This document shows, piece by piece, positions 38,392 through 47,300 of a stretch of DNA of 64,000 nucleotides. Source of the DNA: an uncultured Pirellulaceae bacterium. Lineage in GTDB: Bacteria > Planctomycetota > Planctomycetia > Pirellulales > Pirellulaceae. The DNA lies in contig CALKGE010000006.1 in the NCBI GenBank assembly GCA_938084685.1, positions 1 to 64,000 of the forward strand. The letters run 5' to 3'. The notes under the pieces are model-generated. The model worked only from the letters and a program-made list of their open reading frames with translations. It was not told the origin of the DNA and searched no databases. Both the position numbers and the translations under genes were made by a program. Each line of letters begins with the position of its first letter. Within the stretch, counting starts at the first letter, position 1.

Positions 38392-40197
38392 CTAATGACT
38401 ATCGTCAGACGGTTGCACACCATCCGGTGGCGGCTGAGTCTGAGGATAAAAGTCGGTGTCAACTTCAGGGGAACCATATTCATAAGGCCCGCGATACACA
38501 ATGGGCTGTGCATCAAAGTTTCCGTGTCCCACAGGCGGACTTGGTGCAAACCACTCAAGCCCATTGGCACGCCATGGGTTCCGGCCCACTTTAGGACCAT
38601 AAAAAATGCTGTAGAAAAAGTTAATCGCGAAAATAATCTGAACAGCAACCATACCGATTGCACACCAGGTAATAAATTGATTCATCGGCTGCAGATGCTT
38701 GAATGTCTCGTAGTGGTATGGATCCGCCAAACGACGAGGGAAACCAACGGCTCCGAGCAGGTGCATCAGGTAAAAGGTTCCGTTCATGAACACGAATGTC
38801 AGGAAAAAGTGCCACTTACCAGCCGTTTCATTCATCGACCGTCCAAACATTTTCGGGAACCAGAAGTAAATCGCTCCCAGTACGGCCATGGCAGTTCCAC
38901 AGAAGAGCACATAATGGAAATGAGCCACAATGTAGTAGGTGTCATGAATGAAAATATCGACAGATGTAGCAGCCATGAAAATTCCAGACAGACCACCAAT
39001 CACGAACATGGAGATAAACGACAGGGCGAATAGCATCGGAGTTGTAAACTCAATCTTGCCTCCCCAAATCGTACCCAGCCAGTTGAAAACCTTCACCGCC
39101 GATGGCAATGCAATCATCATGGTAGAGACCATAAATGTCATTCCCAGCATCGGATTCATACCGGACACAAACATATGGTGACCCCAGACGATAAAGCCGA
39201 GCCCGGCAATCCCGGAGATGGAGTACACCATCGGCTTATATCCGAAAATCGGCTTCCGGGCGAAACAGGAAAGTATATCTGAAACCATACCCATCGCAGG
39301 CAGGATCATGATGTACACCGCCGGATGTGAATAAAACCAGAACAGGTGTTGCCATAATAGAGGTTGCCCTCCACCACTTAATGCATCCGCATTATTGACC
39401 ACCAAGCCTTCCGGAACGAAAAAGCCGGTACCGATCACACGATCCAGAACCTGCATGAATCCACCCGCCGTTAATACGGGCAGAGCAAACGCCTGCAGGA
39501 TAGCCGTGATGAACATCCCCCAGATCGTCAGCGGCAATCGAAACATCGACAGTCCTGGCGCTCGCATCTGGATGATTGTCGTCATGTAGTTCACCGACCC
39601 CATCATCGAGGATATCCCGACCAGTGTGACACCGATAAGCCACCAGGTCTGTGGCATACCGCTGGCAGGAGCTGCAGACTCGACACTCGACAAAGGCGGA
39701 TAGCTGGTCCAGCCATCCCCCGCGCCGTGCGGAGGTGAAAGGAAACTGATTCCGATACAGATGAAAGCTGGCCACAGAAACCAGTAACTCAGCATGTTAA
39801 GCGTCGGAAAGGCCATGTCGTCGGCCCCGATCATAAGCGGGATCAGATAGTTACCAAAGGCCCCCGACAGAATAGGGATAATCACAAAAAAGATCATCAC
39901 CGTCGCATGCATCGTAAACAGCGTGGTGTAAAACTCGGGCGAAATCTGACCACCTTCTGCGGAAAACAGTCGTCCTCCGATAACCGGCATATCATCCCAG
40001 GGGTAAGCCAATTGCCAACGAATACCTAATGCCAGTAACCCACCTACGATAAACCACAGCAGCGTCGTAAACAGAAACTGCAATCCGATCATCTTGTGGT
40101 CTTTAGAGAACACATAGGTTGAGATGAAATGACCGAGGCTCATGCCTCCACCATGTCCATGTCCGTGCCCGTGTGATGCTGCAGAAGAAGTGCTCAT
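38392..40197 (-). CDS. ctaD: Cytochrome c oxidase subunit I, A2-type
   Basis: 601 residues. All haem-copper ligands are present: His97 and His428 (low-spin haem a), His426 (haem a3), His291, His340 and His341 (CuB), with the cross-linking Tyr295. The K-channel lysine is Lys369 in LPSAVKVFNW. In the helix VI motif the usual glutamate of HPEVY is missing and the sequence is FYSHPAVY, the YS motif that defines A2-type oxidases such as caa3 of Rhodothermus and Thermus. The D-channel entry region GADDMAFP is kept. The N-terminus is His/Gly-rich (SHGHGHGHGGG). Substrate is reduced cytochrome c or a copper protein; it reduces O2 and pumps protons. Confidence 0.96.
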   Translation of the reverse strand: MSTSSAASHGHGHGHGGGMSLGHFISTYVFSKDHKMIGLQFLFTTLLWFIVGGLLALGIRWQLAYPWDDMPVIGGRLFSAEGGQISPEFYTTLFTMHATVMIFFVIIPILSGAFGNYLIPLMIGADDMAFPTLNMLSYWFLWPAFICIGISFLSPPHGAGDGWTSYPPLSSVESAAPASGMPQTWWLIGVTLVGISSMMGSVNYMTTIIQMRAPGLSMFRLPLTIWGMFITAILQAFALPVLTAGGFMQVLDRVIGTGFFVPEGLVVNNADALSGGGQPLLWQHLFWFYSHPAVYIMILPAMGMVSDILSCFARKPIFGYKPMVYSISGIAGLGFIVWGHHMFVSGMNPMLGMTFMVSTMMIALPSAVKVFNWLGTIWGGKIEFTTPMLFALSFISMFVIGGLSGIFMAATSVDIFIHDTYYIVAHFHYVLFCGTAMAVLGAIYFWFPKMFGRSMNETAGKWHFFLTFVFMNGTFYLMHLLGAVGFPRRLADPYHYETFKHLQPMNQFITWCAIGMVAVQIIFAINFFYSIFYGPKVGRNPWRANGLEWFAPSPPVGHGNFDAQPIVYRGPYEYGSPEVDTDFYPQTQPPPDGVQPSDDSH

Positions 40198-40211
40198 TGT
40201 CTCACTATTTC

Positions 40212-41015
40212 CTAGTCGTCGCTGTCAGCGTTGAGGGATGTACGATTTTGTTCCTGAACTGCACTGGCGTACCATGCTTTAAAGTCGTCTTCTGACTCAA
40301 CAATCAGACGACCTCGCATTTTGTAGTGACCCCACCCACACAGTTCGGCGCACACAATGTCATAAGTGCCGGTCTTTTTGGTCTGGAACCAGAGATGCTG
40401 TTGCATCCCGGGAACAACGTCCTGCTTGATACGAACATTCGGCAGGAAGAAGCTGTGTAAGACATCTTCCGTCTGGATTCGCAATACAATCTCTTCGTTG
40501 ACCGGGATATGCAATTCATTGACGACATGCAAATCATCTTCCGTTCCAATGACTTCGTCGGGGCCGGCATACTGAATTCGCCATCCAAATTGGCGGCCGG
40601 TAACCAATGCCAACGCAGGCTTCTTTTCACCATTGGCTTTCGTCGGATAAGCCATTTTGTTTTCTGCCCAAGCATCCATCTGAGAGATGGAAATAAACAA
40701 CAATGTTGCGGCTGGCAGAATGGACCAGATGATTTCCAGAGTATGGGAACCATGACTATATTTCACTGGCTCAGGATTTTTCTCTGCATCATATTTCCAG
40801 CAAAACCAGAACAATGCCGCTCCAGTTCCAATGAAAATAGCTCCTGTTAAATACAGAATAAACATAAACAGGTCGTCAATCACCTTACCATGCTGACTGA
40901 TATCTTCGGGCAACCAGTGATTATCGAAGACACCACCGGGGACCACAGCAAACACAAAGACTGCGACTCCCAGTACTGGTACCAACAGGAAAAGTAGGCT
41001 CCAAAACCGTCCCAC
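40212..41015 (-). CDS. ctaC: Cytochrome c oxidase subunit II
   Basis: 267 residues from a GTG start with GGGAGA upstream. Two membrane helices precede a periplasmic cupredoxin domain. The CuA ligands are complete: His187, Cys222, Glu224, Cys226, His230 and Met233 (CAELCGWGHYKM). The aromatic electron-entry region is RQFGWRIQY. Unlike many caa3-type subunit II proteins there is no fused cytochrome c domain; a separate two-haem cytochrome is encoded just upstream. It is followed by ctaD after 14 bp. Confidence 0.95.
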   Translation of the reverse strand: MGRFWSLLFLLVPVLGVAVFVFAVVPGGVFDNHWLPEDISQHGKVIDDLFMFILYLTGAIFIGTGAALFWFCWKYDAEKNPEPVKYSHGSHTLEIIWSILPAATLLFISISQMDAWAENKMAYPTKANGEKKPALALVTGRQFGWRIQYAGPDEVIGTEDDLHVVNELHIPVNEEIVLRIQTEDVLHSFFLPNVRIKQDVVPGMQQHLWFQTKKTGTYDIVCAELCGWGHYKMRGRLIVESEDDFKAWYASAVQEQNRTSLNADSDD

Positions 41016-41070
41016 TGTTATTCTCCCAAAAATCTAATTAATGCAACGTTGTTGCGTAATTTGTAAGTTC

Positions 41071-42462
41071 TTACTTGCTTGTCCCGACACCCTGAAATAC
41101 AGGAGCAGTCTTCGGACGACTCACCGCTTCGTATGGCAAACTCATGACATACGCCACCAGCGACCAACCTTCTTCCTGAGTCAACTTGGTGTTACCAGGC
41201 ATCGGAGTACCTTCAATACCACCAGTAATTCGCTGGTAAATATCAATCGGTCGCCGCCCCCCCCGGTAATTACCCAACCGCAGATTTCTGGGCTTCAGGT
41301 TACGAGGTGGGACGACACCAATCTGAGCAAGTTCGTTGTGATAAAAATACTCAGGAATCCCAGCAATCTCTCCATCCGGACCTGATCCTGCGGCATCGCC
41401 AGGCTTGTTGCCCAAATGTTCAACCGTCCAGTTATCAAACAGGTTTGTCTGTCCGTCACCAACTCCAGTCTGACCATGGCAGCTGAAACAGTTTGCCTTG
41501 GACTGGAAAAACAACTGACGTCCCCGCTCAACACTCTCGGCTGAATTCCAGCCTGCAGGAGCTTCTTCGATTGTTCGCTGAACCGAGCCAGTCCCATTGT
41601 TGGTCCAGGGAAGCACAACTGGAGTCAGCAGTTCTCTGACATAGTCCAAATCATTACTGGCTTCATCACTGTCAAACCGCACCAGAAGCTTATTCGGGTT
41701 ATCTGGAATCTCGCTGTTATCACTGGCAAGCAGGTAGGCGGCATCGATCAATGCTCGCTCCGTCTGCCCTCGGATCGCCAGATAGACGACATAGTCAATG
41801 ATCGAACTACGCTCCGGCTCGGTGAGCACTCGGAAACTGGGCATCGACGTTCCGGGAATACCTTCCATCAAGACATGATTCAAATCTTTCTTTGATGGCT
41901 TTTTGAAGGCACCATCTGCATCGGTCAGCTTAAACTTGAACTGCCCCTTACGATAATCACGAGGATAAGGATTCAGAAATTGAGCCGTCGGACCGTGTCC
42001 GTCACCGGTAACACCATGACAATGAGCACAATGCCGACGATAAAGTCCACTTTCCAGACCGTTGCTGTTTTGATCATCCCCGGTATAGATCACAGGGCCT
42101 GCTGCGACACTCAGCTTTCGCATACTGAGAAAACTCTCCAGCCCCACACCGCCTGGAAGATTCGGTTTATCAGGCGTCCCGAACAGACCCTCCAAAACTT
42201 CAGACACATTCTTGATCTGTGCCGTCGATAACCTGGTCGATGCGTCACGCATCTGAGGCTTGGTAACGTCTGCCTTATATTCGACCGCTCGGATATAGGC
42301 TTCATTTACCTGAAACGCTGCGGGCTTCGAATTACAACCGGTAAGCATGCACAAACAGGCTAACAGCAAAGAGGCTGATGCCCCCCAGGCTGATACACCC
42401 ATCACTTTGATTGATTGTCGTAGTTTCATTTTTGCAATTGCTTTATTTGAAACTGAGTTCAT
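41071..42462 (-). CDS. Two-haem cytochrome c lipoprotein
   Basis: 463 residues from the ATG at 42462, just after the stop of the previous gene; an ATG 11 codons later is possible. A lipoprotein signal ends in the lipobox LTGC (Cys43). Two c-type haem sites are seen: C145AHCH149 and C325FSCH329, each followed by a candidate Met ligand (GTSMPSF and GTPMPG). Each half resembles a mono-haem class I cytochrome c. As the gene directly before subunit II, the product is the likely electron donor to CuA. Confidence 0.9.
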   Translation of the reverse strand: MNSVSNKAIAKMKLRQSIKVMGVSAWGASASLLLACLCMLTGCNSKPAAFQVNEAYIRAVEYKADVTKPQMRDASTRLSTAQIKNVSEVLEGLFGTPDKPNLPGGVGLESFLSMRKLSVAAGPVIYTGDDQNSNGLESGLYRRHCAHCHGVTGDGHGPTAQFLNPYPRDYRKGQFKFKLTDADGAFKKPSKKDLNHVLMEGIPGTSMPSFRVLTEPERSSIIDYVVYLAIRGQTERALIDAAYLLASDNSEIPDNPNKLLVRFDSDEASNDLDYVRELLTPVVLPWTNNGTGSVQRTIEEAPAGWNSAESVERGRQLFFQSKANCFSCHGQTGVGDGQTNLFDNWTVEHLGNKPGDAAGSGPDGEIAGIPEYFYHNELAQIGVVPPRNLKPRNLRLGNYRGGRRPIDIYQRITGGIEGTPMPGNTKLTQEEGWSLVAYVMSLPYEAVSRPKTAPVFQGVGTSK

Positions 42463-42475
42463 GGTTTGATTTGGT

Positions 42476-43399
42476 TTACAACGCATTGTTAAATTCATCT
42501 GCGTTAATGGTAATTTGGAGGTCCAGATCCTGCCCTGGCTCAAGAGCCGGCAACTCGAAACCTCCACGACTTAAATTGACTGCTTCACCGTTAATCGTGA
42601 TCGCGAAGGAACCTGACGGAATCACTTCATGCCAAAACTTGAATGGCAAGGAAACTCCGGAAGGAACATTACGGATCTCAAAGGTCCCGTCTTCTCCGCT
42701 GACAGCAAACAACGAATTATCCCGCACAATGACGTAAGCACCCATCCATGGATGAGCACTGCAGGAAACACCAAATGGCTTTGATTCCTGAAAACCCGGC
42801 TTGTAGTCCACCGAAGCGCCCGCTCCGATTTGCAGGTTGGCAGACGTCAGACCGTCAAGCTTGGCGTTATGTCCCACCGGATCACTGTTAAGGATTTTCA
42901 GCGTCTGTCCGGTTCGCATCCCTTTTATACGAGACAGAAAGATACAGGCTTTCTGGTCAAAAGCGAGGTCACCATCCAGTACCGCCGTGGCCTCCGCCTG
43001 GTATTCAGGATGGTCCCACTTATCATCGCCTGCTTTGAAATCTCCGTCATAAAACAGCAGCCCCCAGTGCAATCCACCATTATTGACCTGCACTCGACGA
43101 TTAGGCTCTGCGCTACAGACATTGGCGTCCTTGTTCACCGCATAATTCACAAATTTGGAAGTATCGATCGAACCGTCGACCGTAATCTTACCGGTGATAT
43201 TGCCAAACCCTGTCGGCTCTGGCAACGCAGCCTGCGAGCCAACGCCTCCGCCGGCCTGCATCTGAAAACTACGTGATACTTCTTCTACATTGATCGTATT
43301 GGTACGACCAATGTCACCAGGAAGCTCACGTCGGCAACCCAACAGGCAGGGTATCACGATGATCAAGGCGAGTTGAAAAAATCTAGTCGTCAGTTTCAT
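42476..43399 (-). CDS. Cupredoxin-like lipoprotein
   Basis: 307 residues from the ATG at 43399; a TTG ten codons earlier is unlikely. A lipoprotein signal ends in LLGC (Cys22). A type 1 copper pattern is visible: His177 in SDPVGHN, then Cys213, His216 and Met219 in SCSAHPWM. After it comes a short beta domain like a carboxypeptidase-regulatory fold (GEDGTFEIRNVPSG). The N-terminal part has Cys95, Cys152 and a VTVDG-type strand region. It is a close structural counterpart of the next gene upstream (43445), and both lie between two multi-haem cytochromes, suggesting periplasmic electron carriers. The copper assignment is inference. Confidence 0.78.
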   Translation of the reverse strand: MKLTTRFFQLALIIVIPCLLGCRRELPGDIGRTNTINVEEVSRSFQMQAGGGVGSQAALPEPTGFGNITGKITVDGSIDTSKFVNYAVNKDANVCSAEPNRRVQVNNGGLHWGLLFYDGDFKAGDDKWDHPEYQAEATAVLDGDLAFDQKACIFLSRIKGMRTGQTLKILNSDPVGHNAKLDGLTSANLQIGAGASVDYKPGFQESKPFGVSCSAHPWMGAYVIVRDNSLFAVSGEDGTFEIRNVPSGVSLPFKFWHEVIPSGSFAITINGEAVNLSRGGFELPALEPGQDLDLQITINADEFNNAL

Positions 43400-43444
43400 T
43401 TTCAATTTCCAGACACTCAAGGAATTCAAAACTTAAAAACGGAA

Positions 43445-44227
43445 TTACTTAAACTGATCTGCACCAATAACGATAGTTCCGAAGTCGGTGGTCTTACCAT
43501 CTTCAATCTTGATTTTGACCCGACCACGAGCCCACTCGACGGTCTTACCATCCTGAGTAACCTGCTGAATGTAACCAGCCTTTTCCTGCCAGATCTGAAA
43601 TTCAAACTCGCCCTCAGGCAGGTTTTTGATTTCAAGATTTCCGTCTTTATCACTCACACCCACATAAGGATCGTTACGCACGACAATCCAGCCTGTCATC
43701 CAGGGATGGATCGAGCAGCTGATCTTGGTCGGCAGACGTTCTTCCATGGCGTAAGTCTGAGTAATCTTCGCTCCAGCTGGAATAATCGGATTGATCACTG
43801 GATTAAAGAATGTGTCCACTTTGACATTGTGCCCCACCGGATCACTATTCTTTAAATCAATCTTTCGCTCGGTCCAAACTGCCGTCACGCGAGGCTCGAA
43901 GCGGCATTTGATGTTATCCACAACAACAGGAACCTTCACCATCTGGTTGTAAGATGGATGAATCTTCGCCGGTGTGCGATCGCGATAGAACACGATCACA
44001 TTGGCAATCCCTTTGTTTTCCGGATTCACCACCAGTGATTCATCTACCAGACCAAATTTACCGCAAAGTGCTGCGTCGCGTGTGACTGCGATCTTCGCAG
44101 GAGCTTTATACTCGCCACCATAAGTGAACTTGAATTTCAAATGCCCCCAGCCCTGAGCCATGCTCGAACTGGATACAAGTGCAACGGTCGTTAAGGCCAA
44201 CGCCAATGTATGTAAGTATTTCATCAT
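43445..44227 (-). CDS. Exported cupredoxin-like protein
   Basis: 260 residues from ATGATG at 44227, with GGAGAAAAG upstream. The signal peptide is HTLALALTTVALVSSSSMAQ, with no lipobox. Putative type 1 copper ligands are His133 (SDPVGHN), Cys171, His174 and Met177 (SCSIHPWM), followed by a DKDGNLEIKNLPEGEFEF regulatory-like fold. It matches the neighbouring lipoprotein in layout and motifs and is probably a paralogue with a soluble rather than lipid-anchored mature form. Confidence 0.78.
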   Translation of the reverse strand: MMKYLHTLALALTTVALVSSSSMAQGWGHLKFKFTYGGEYKAPAKIAVTRDAALCGKFGLVDESLVVNPENKGIANVIVFYRDRTPAKIHPSYNQMVKVPVVVDNIKCRFEPRVTAVWTERKIDLKNSDPVGHNVKVDTFFNPVINPIIPAGAKITQTYAMEERLPTKISCSIHPWMTGWIVVRNDPYVGVSDKDGNLEIKNLPEGEFEFQIWQEKAGYIQQVTQDGKTVEWARGRVKIKIEDGKTTDFGTIVIGADQFK

Positions 44228-44306
44228 TCTTTTCTCCGATTCCACGAACCCTATACCAATCATTGGTGGGGTCGCAAAATAAATCCAGCTCGTCCTGAAC
44301 TGGCAC

Positions 44307-44320
44307 CTGCCCGAAGGCAG
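44307..44320 (-). other. UUCG-type hairpin in the respiratory operon
   Basis: On the minus strand the sequence is CTGCC-TTCG-GGCAG, a 5-bp GC-rich stem closed by a UUCG loop, a very stable RNA hairpin. It lies in the 162-bp gap after the octahaem cytochrome stop. No U-tract follows, so it is more likely an mRNA processing or stability element that separates the two halves of the operon than a terminator. Confidence 0.45.
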
Positions 44321-44389
44321 AATTATATTTCAGGCGGGAGGACACAGGCGGAATCGTAATGGCCTGAGTCCGGTTAGGGGGTTAGTTTT

Positions 44390-47300
44390 CTACTCCTCCG
44401 AGGCGGCTGCCGCAGCTGCAGCCGCTGCTGCCTCCGCTTCCTTGGCCGCTTTCGCATCGTCCACCAATTTGGTGATCGAGGCACGCTCTTTGGCATAGTT
44501 ATCAAAATTCATTAACAGGTCCACCAGCGCGTCCAGCGTCTCAGGACTACTCCCGTGGAATAGCTTCTGAGTCTGAACAGCACCCAAGTGCTCCTGAGAA
44601 CTGTCGTAAGGTACAATCACAGGCATGGCTGTGTAGGGAAGAATTGCATTTGGCTTGGCAATCCAACGCTTCACAAAATCTGCTCGCAATCGCTTGTGCA
44701 CCAGACCGAGATCCGGAGCCAGTCCCTTGGCGGTGCCACCAGGCGTGAAATCTGCCACCGCGTGACACTTCACACAGTAATCCTGGCTGACAACAATCTG
44801 CATTGCGTCGGCCAGACGATCACCAGGCTGAGCACCTTCATTTTGCTGAACGTAGGACACGTCCGCCTCTGCTAAATGATCACCGTTTACCCGGTGGTCA
44901 TATTCATAGGGGTAGGTCGCGTTATCCCGAGCTGCAAAATAATTCACGATCTTCGTCGCTTCTTCACTCGACATATTAAACTTCGGCATTCGCAGCACAA
45001 CGGCCGGACGTATACGGTAGGGCTCCAACAGGAAGTCATGAAACCACTGGTTCTGAACCTTCGCTCCCTGACCAACCAGCGGCGGAGCAACCCAGGCCCA
45101 GCTTTCTGATCCCTTGGCCTGTGGATTCGACAGCTTTTCGCGTTGTGTGACATACGGCAACAGATATCTGGACAACGCACCACCCTGAGCAACTGCGCGG
45201 TTGGCAACCGCAGCAGGTTGAATCCGTGAGACGTTGGATCCGGAAGCGGCGACTCCACCTTTGAGTGGGCTGGGAGCCCAAAGCTGGAATTGCAGTTCTC
45301 CAATCCCACTCAGCTTGAACGGATCCTCTAAATACTCATCGATCGGATCACTAAACTCGGCATCCGTAGCAGAAGCCAATCCGGCATTCCCAACTGTCGG
45401 CATTCCCTCAATCGTGGCCACCGTTCGACCACGATCATCGGCTTGGCTGGCAGCATCTATCTCTTCCTGACCAAAGGACGGAACCAAAAATGGATATTCT
45501 TTCGTCAGGTCCACGTGCTGTGCAAGCACCTTTGATAACTGGTCTTCAGTCATATCCAATGTCCACTTTTCAGCTTCCAGGACATGACAGCCAGCACAAT
45601 TGTATTTGTCGATGACCTGCTTGCCCTCAATCAATGCTCTGGTTCGAGCGTCTGGCTGATAGAGGTATTTGGAACGTGGAGGATCAGCCACCAATCCCAG
45701 TACAAATGTCATTACCGCTTCGCGATCTGCTGTACTGAATGGGAACTGGGGCATTCGGAGCCGATCGTTATATCGAATTCCGTCTGTCTTGTGGTAATCA
45801 AACGAACGAGGCTCGCGCAGTTTTTGATAAATAAAGCCGATCCGGTTATGGGCGTGCAACTGATGATGATAGTAATCATCCAGGTTGTCGTCATAGCGAC
45901 TCGAACGCACATTGCCACCATCTCCATGATCATCGTGCGCTTCGTCAGCATGTTCATCTTCACCATGTCCGTGGCCATGATGCCCATCGAGGTATTCTCC
46001 CACATGCTCAAAGGCCAGCTTGGAAGGATCCTTACGCCCCCAATCTGCCAGGCCGGCACCAATTGGTTTCGCATCCTCAAAACCCGGGATGTCGTGACAA
46101 CCGTAGCACCCATACTTGCCTAACGCTTTGCGGCCGATATAAATCAGTTTGGTATCGATATCCAATGGAGCGGAAGTGTCCTCACGTCGCAGTTCTTCTT
46201 CCGCCACTTTAATACCGGTCGCTCCTGCAGGAATACCAAATCCTGCATACTCTTCTGCCACAGCCTGGTAGAAGGAGTCCGTCAGGTTTACTCGCAGCAA
46301 TGCTTCCATCGACTGATTCAGACTTCCACCTTCCTGTACGGCCTTCAATGACAAACCACTATCGGCAACTTGCCAGTCCTGACCTTCTCCCAGAAGATAG
46401 GTCACGATATCCAGTGCGGGATCAACTACGGTTTCATTTCCGTCCGCATCCTTGATGACTTCTACATCAATAAACAGGTCCGGCATAACGGTCCGAGCAT
46501 GATATTTTGTTGGTTCTTTGATCCAGCTGTAAAGCCACTTGTCAGCATCGGCAAACCCTTTGAATTTACCGCCCAACTGTGAAAGATCAGGGCCCTGTAC
46601 AAATGTATCAGCATTGCGGAATTTCTCGATCTCTGCCAATTCCGGATCGTTGTGACTGTGACAAGCCAGACAACCCCGCTCCTGAAATGCGATTTTTCCT
46701 CGAGCAGCATCACCCGTGACACCTTCTTGAGGCGAGAGGTACTCATAATCCTGTGAATACGCTTTCAGGTACTCGACCATCCCCAGAATTTCAACCTTTT
46801 CAAACCGGGTAGCCGCTTCATCTGTTGTATTCGAACCAAAGTGCGAATACAGCTTAAAGAACTTCGGCATGCGACTGCTTGGTCGGAAATTCTGCGGATT
46901 CGCAATCCAGTCATAAAGAAACCGGTCACCATTTTTGCTGGCAACATACCGCAGACTTGGCCCTGGTTTTCGCAATGATCCAGGCGCTTCAATATCAGCC
47001 AGGACACTGGTCAGTCGAGCACTCTCTGTGACGTCCAGCCTGGGTGACTCGGCTGCACTATCCGCCTTTAACACATCAACCAACTCGTAACGAGCCTGAG
47101 TATCTTCCGGATGAGCAGCCAGCTGATCTGCCAGCTGGTGAGCCTTGGCTCCCAGCTCGCTAAAGCCAGCCTGTCCCTGCAATTGCAAAGCGGCTGCAAA
47201 GTAGTTTGGTTCCAATCGCAAGTCTGGACCGACACGTTTATCCGCACCAGCAAACCCATTGATGTCATGACAGCCATAACAGCCAAATTTCATGATGGTG

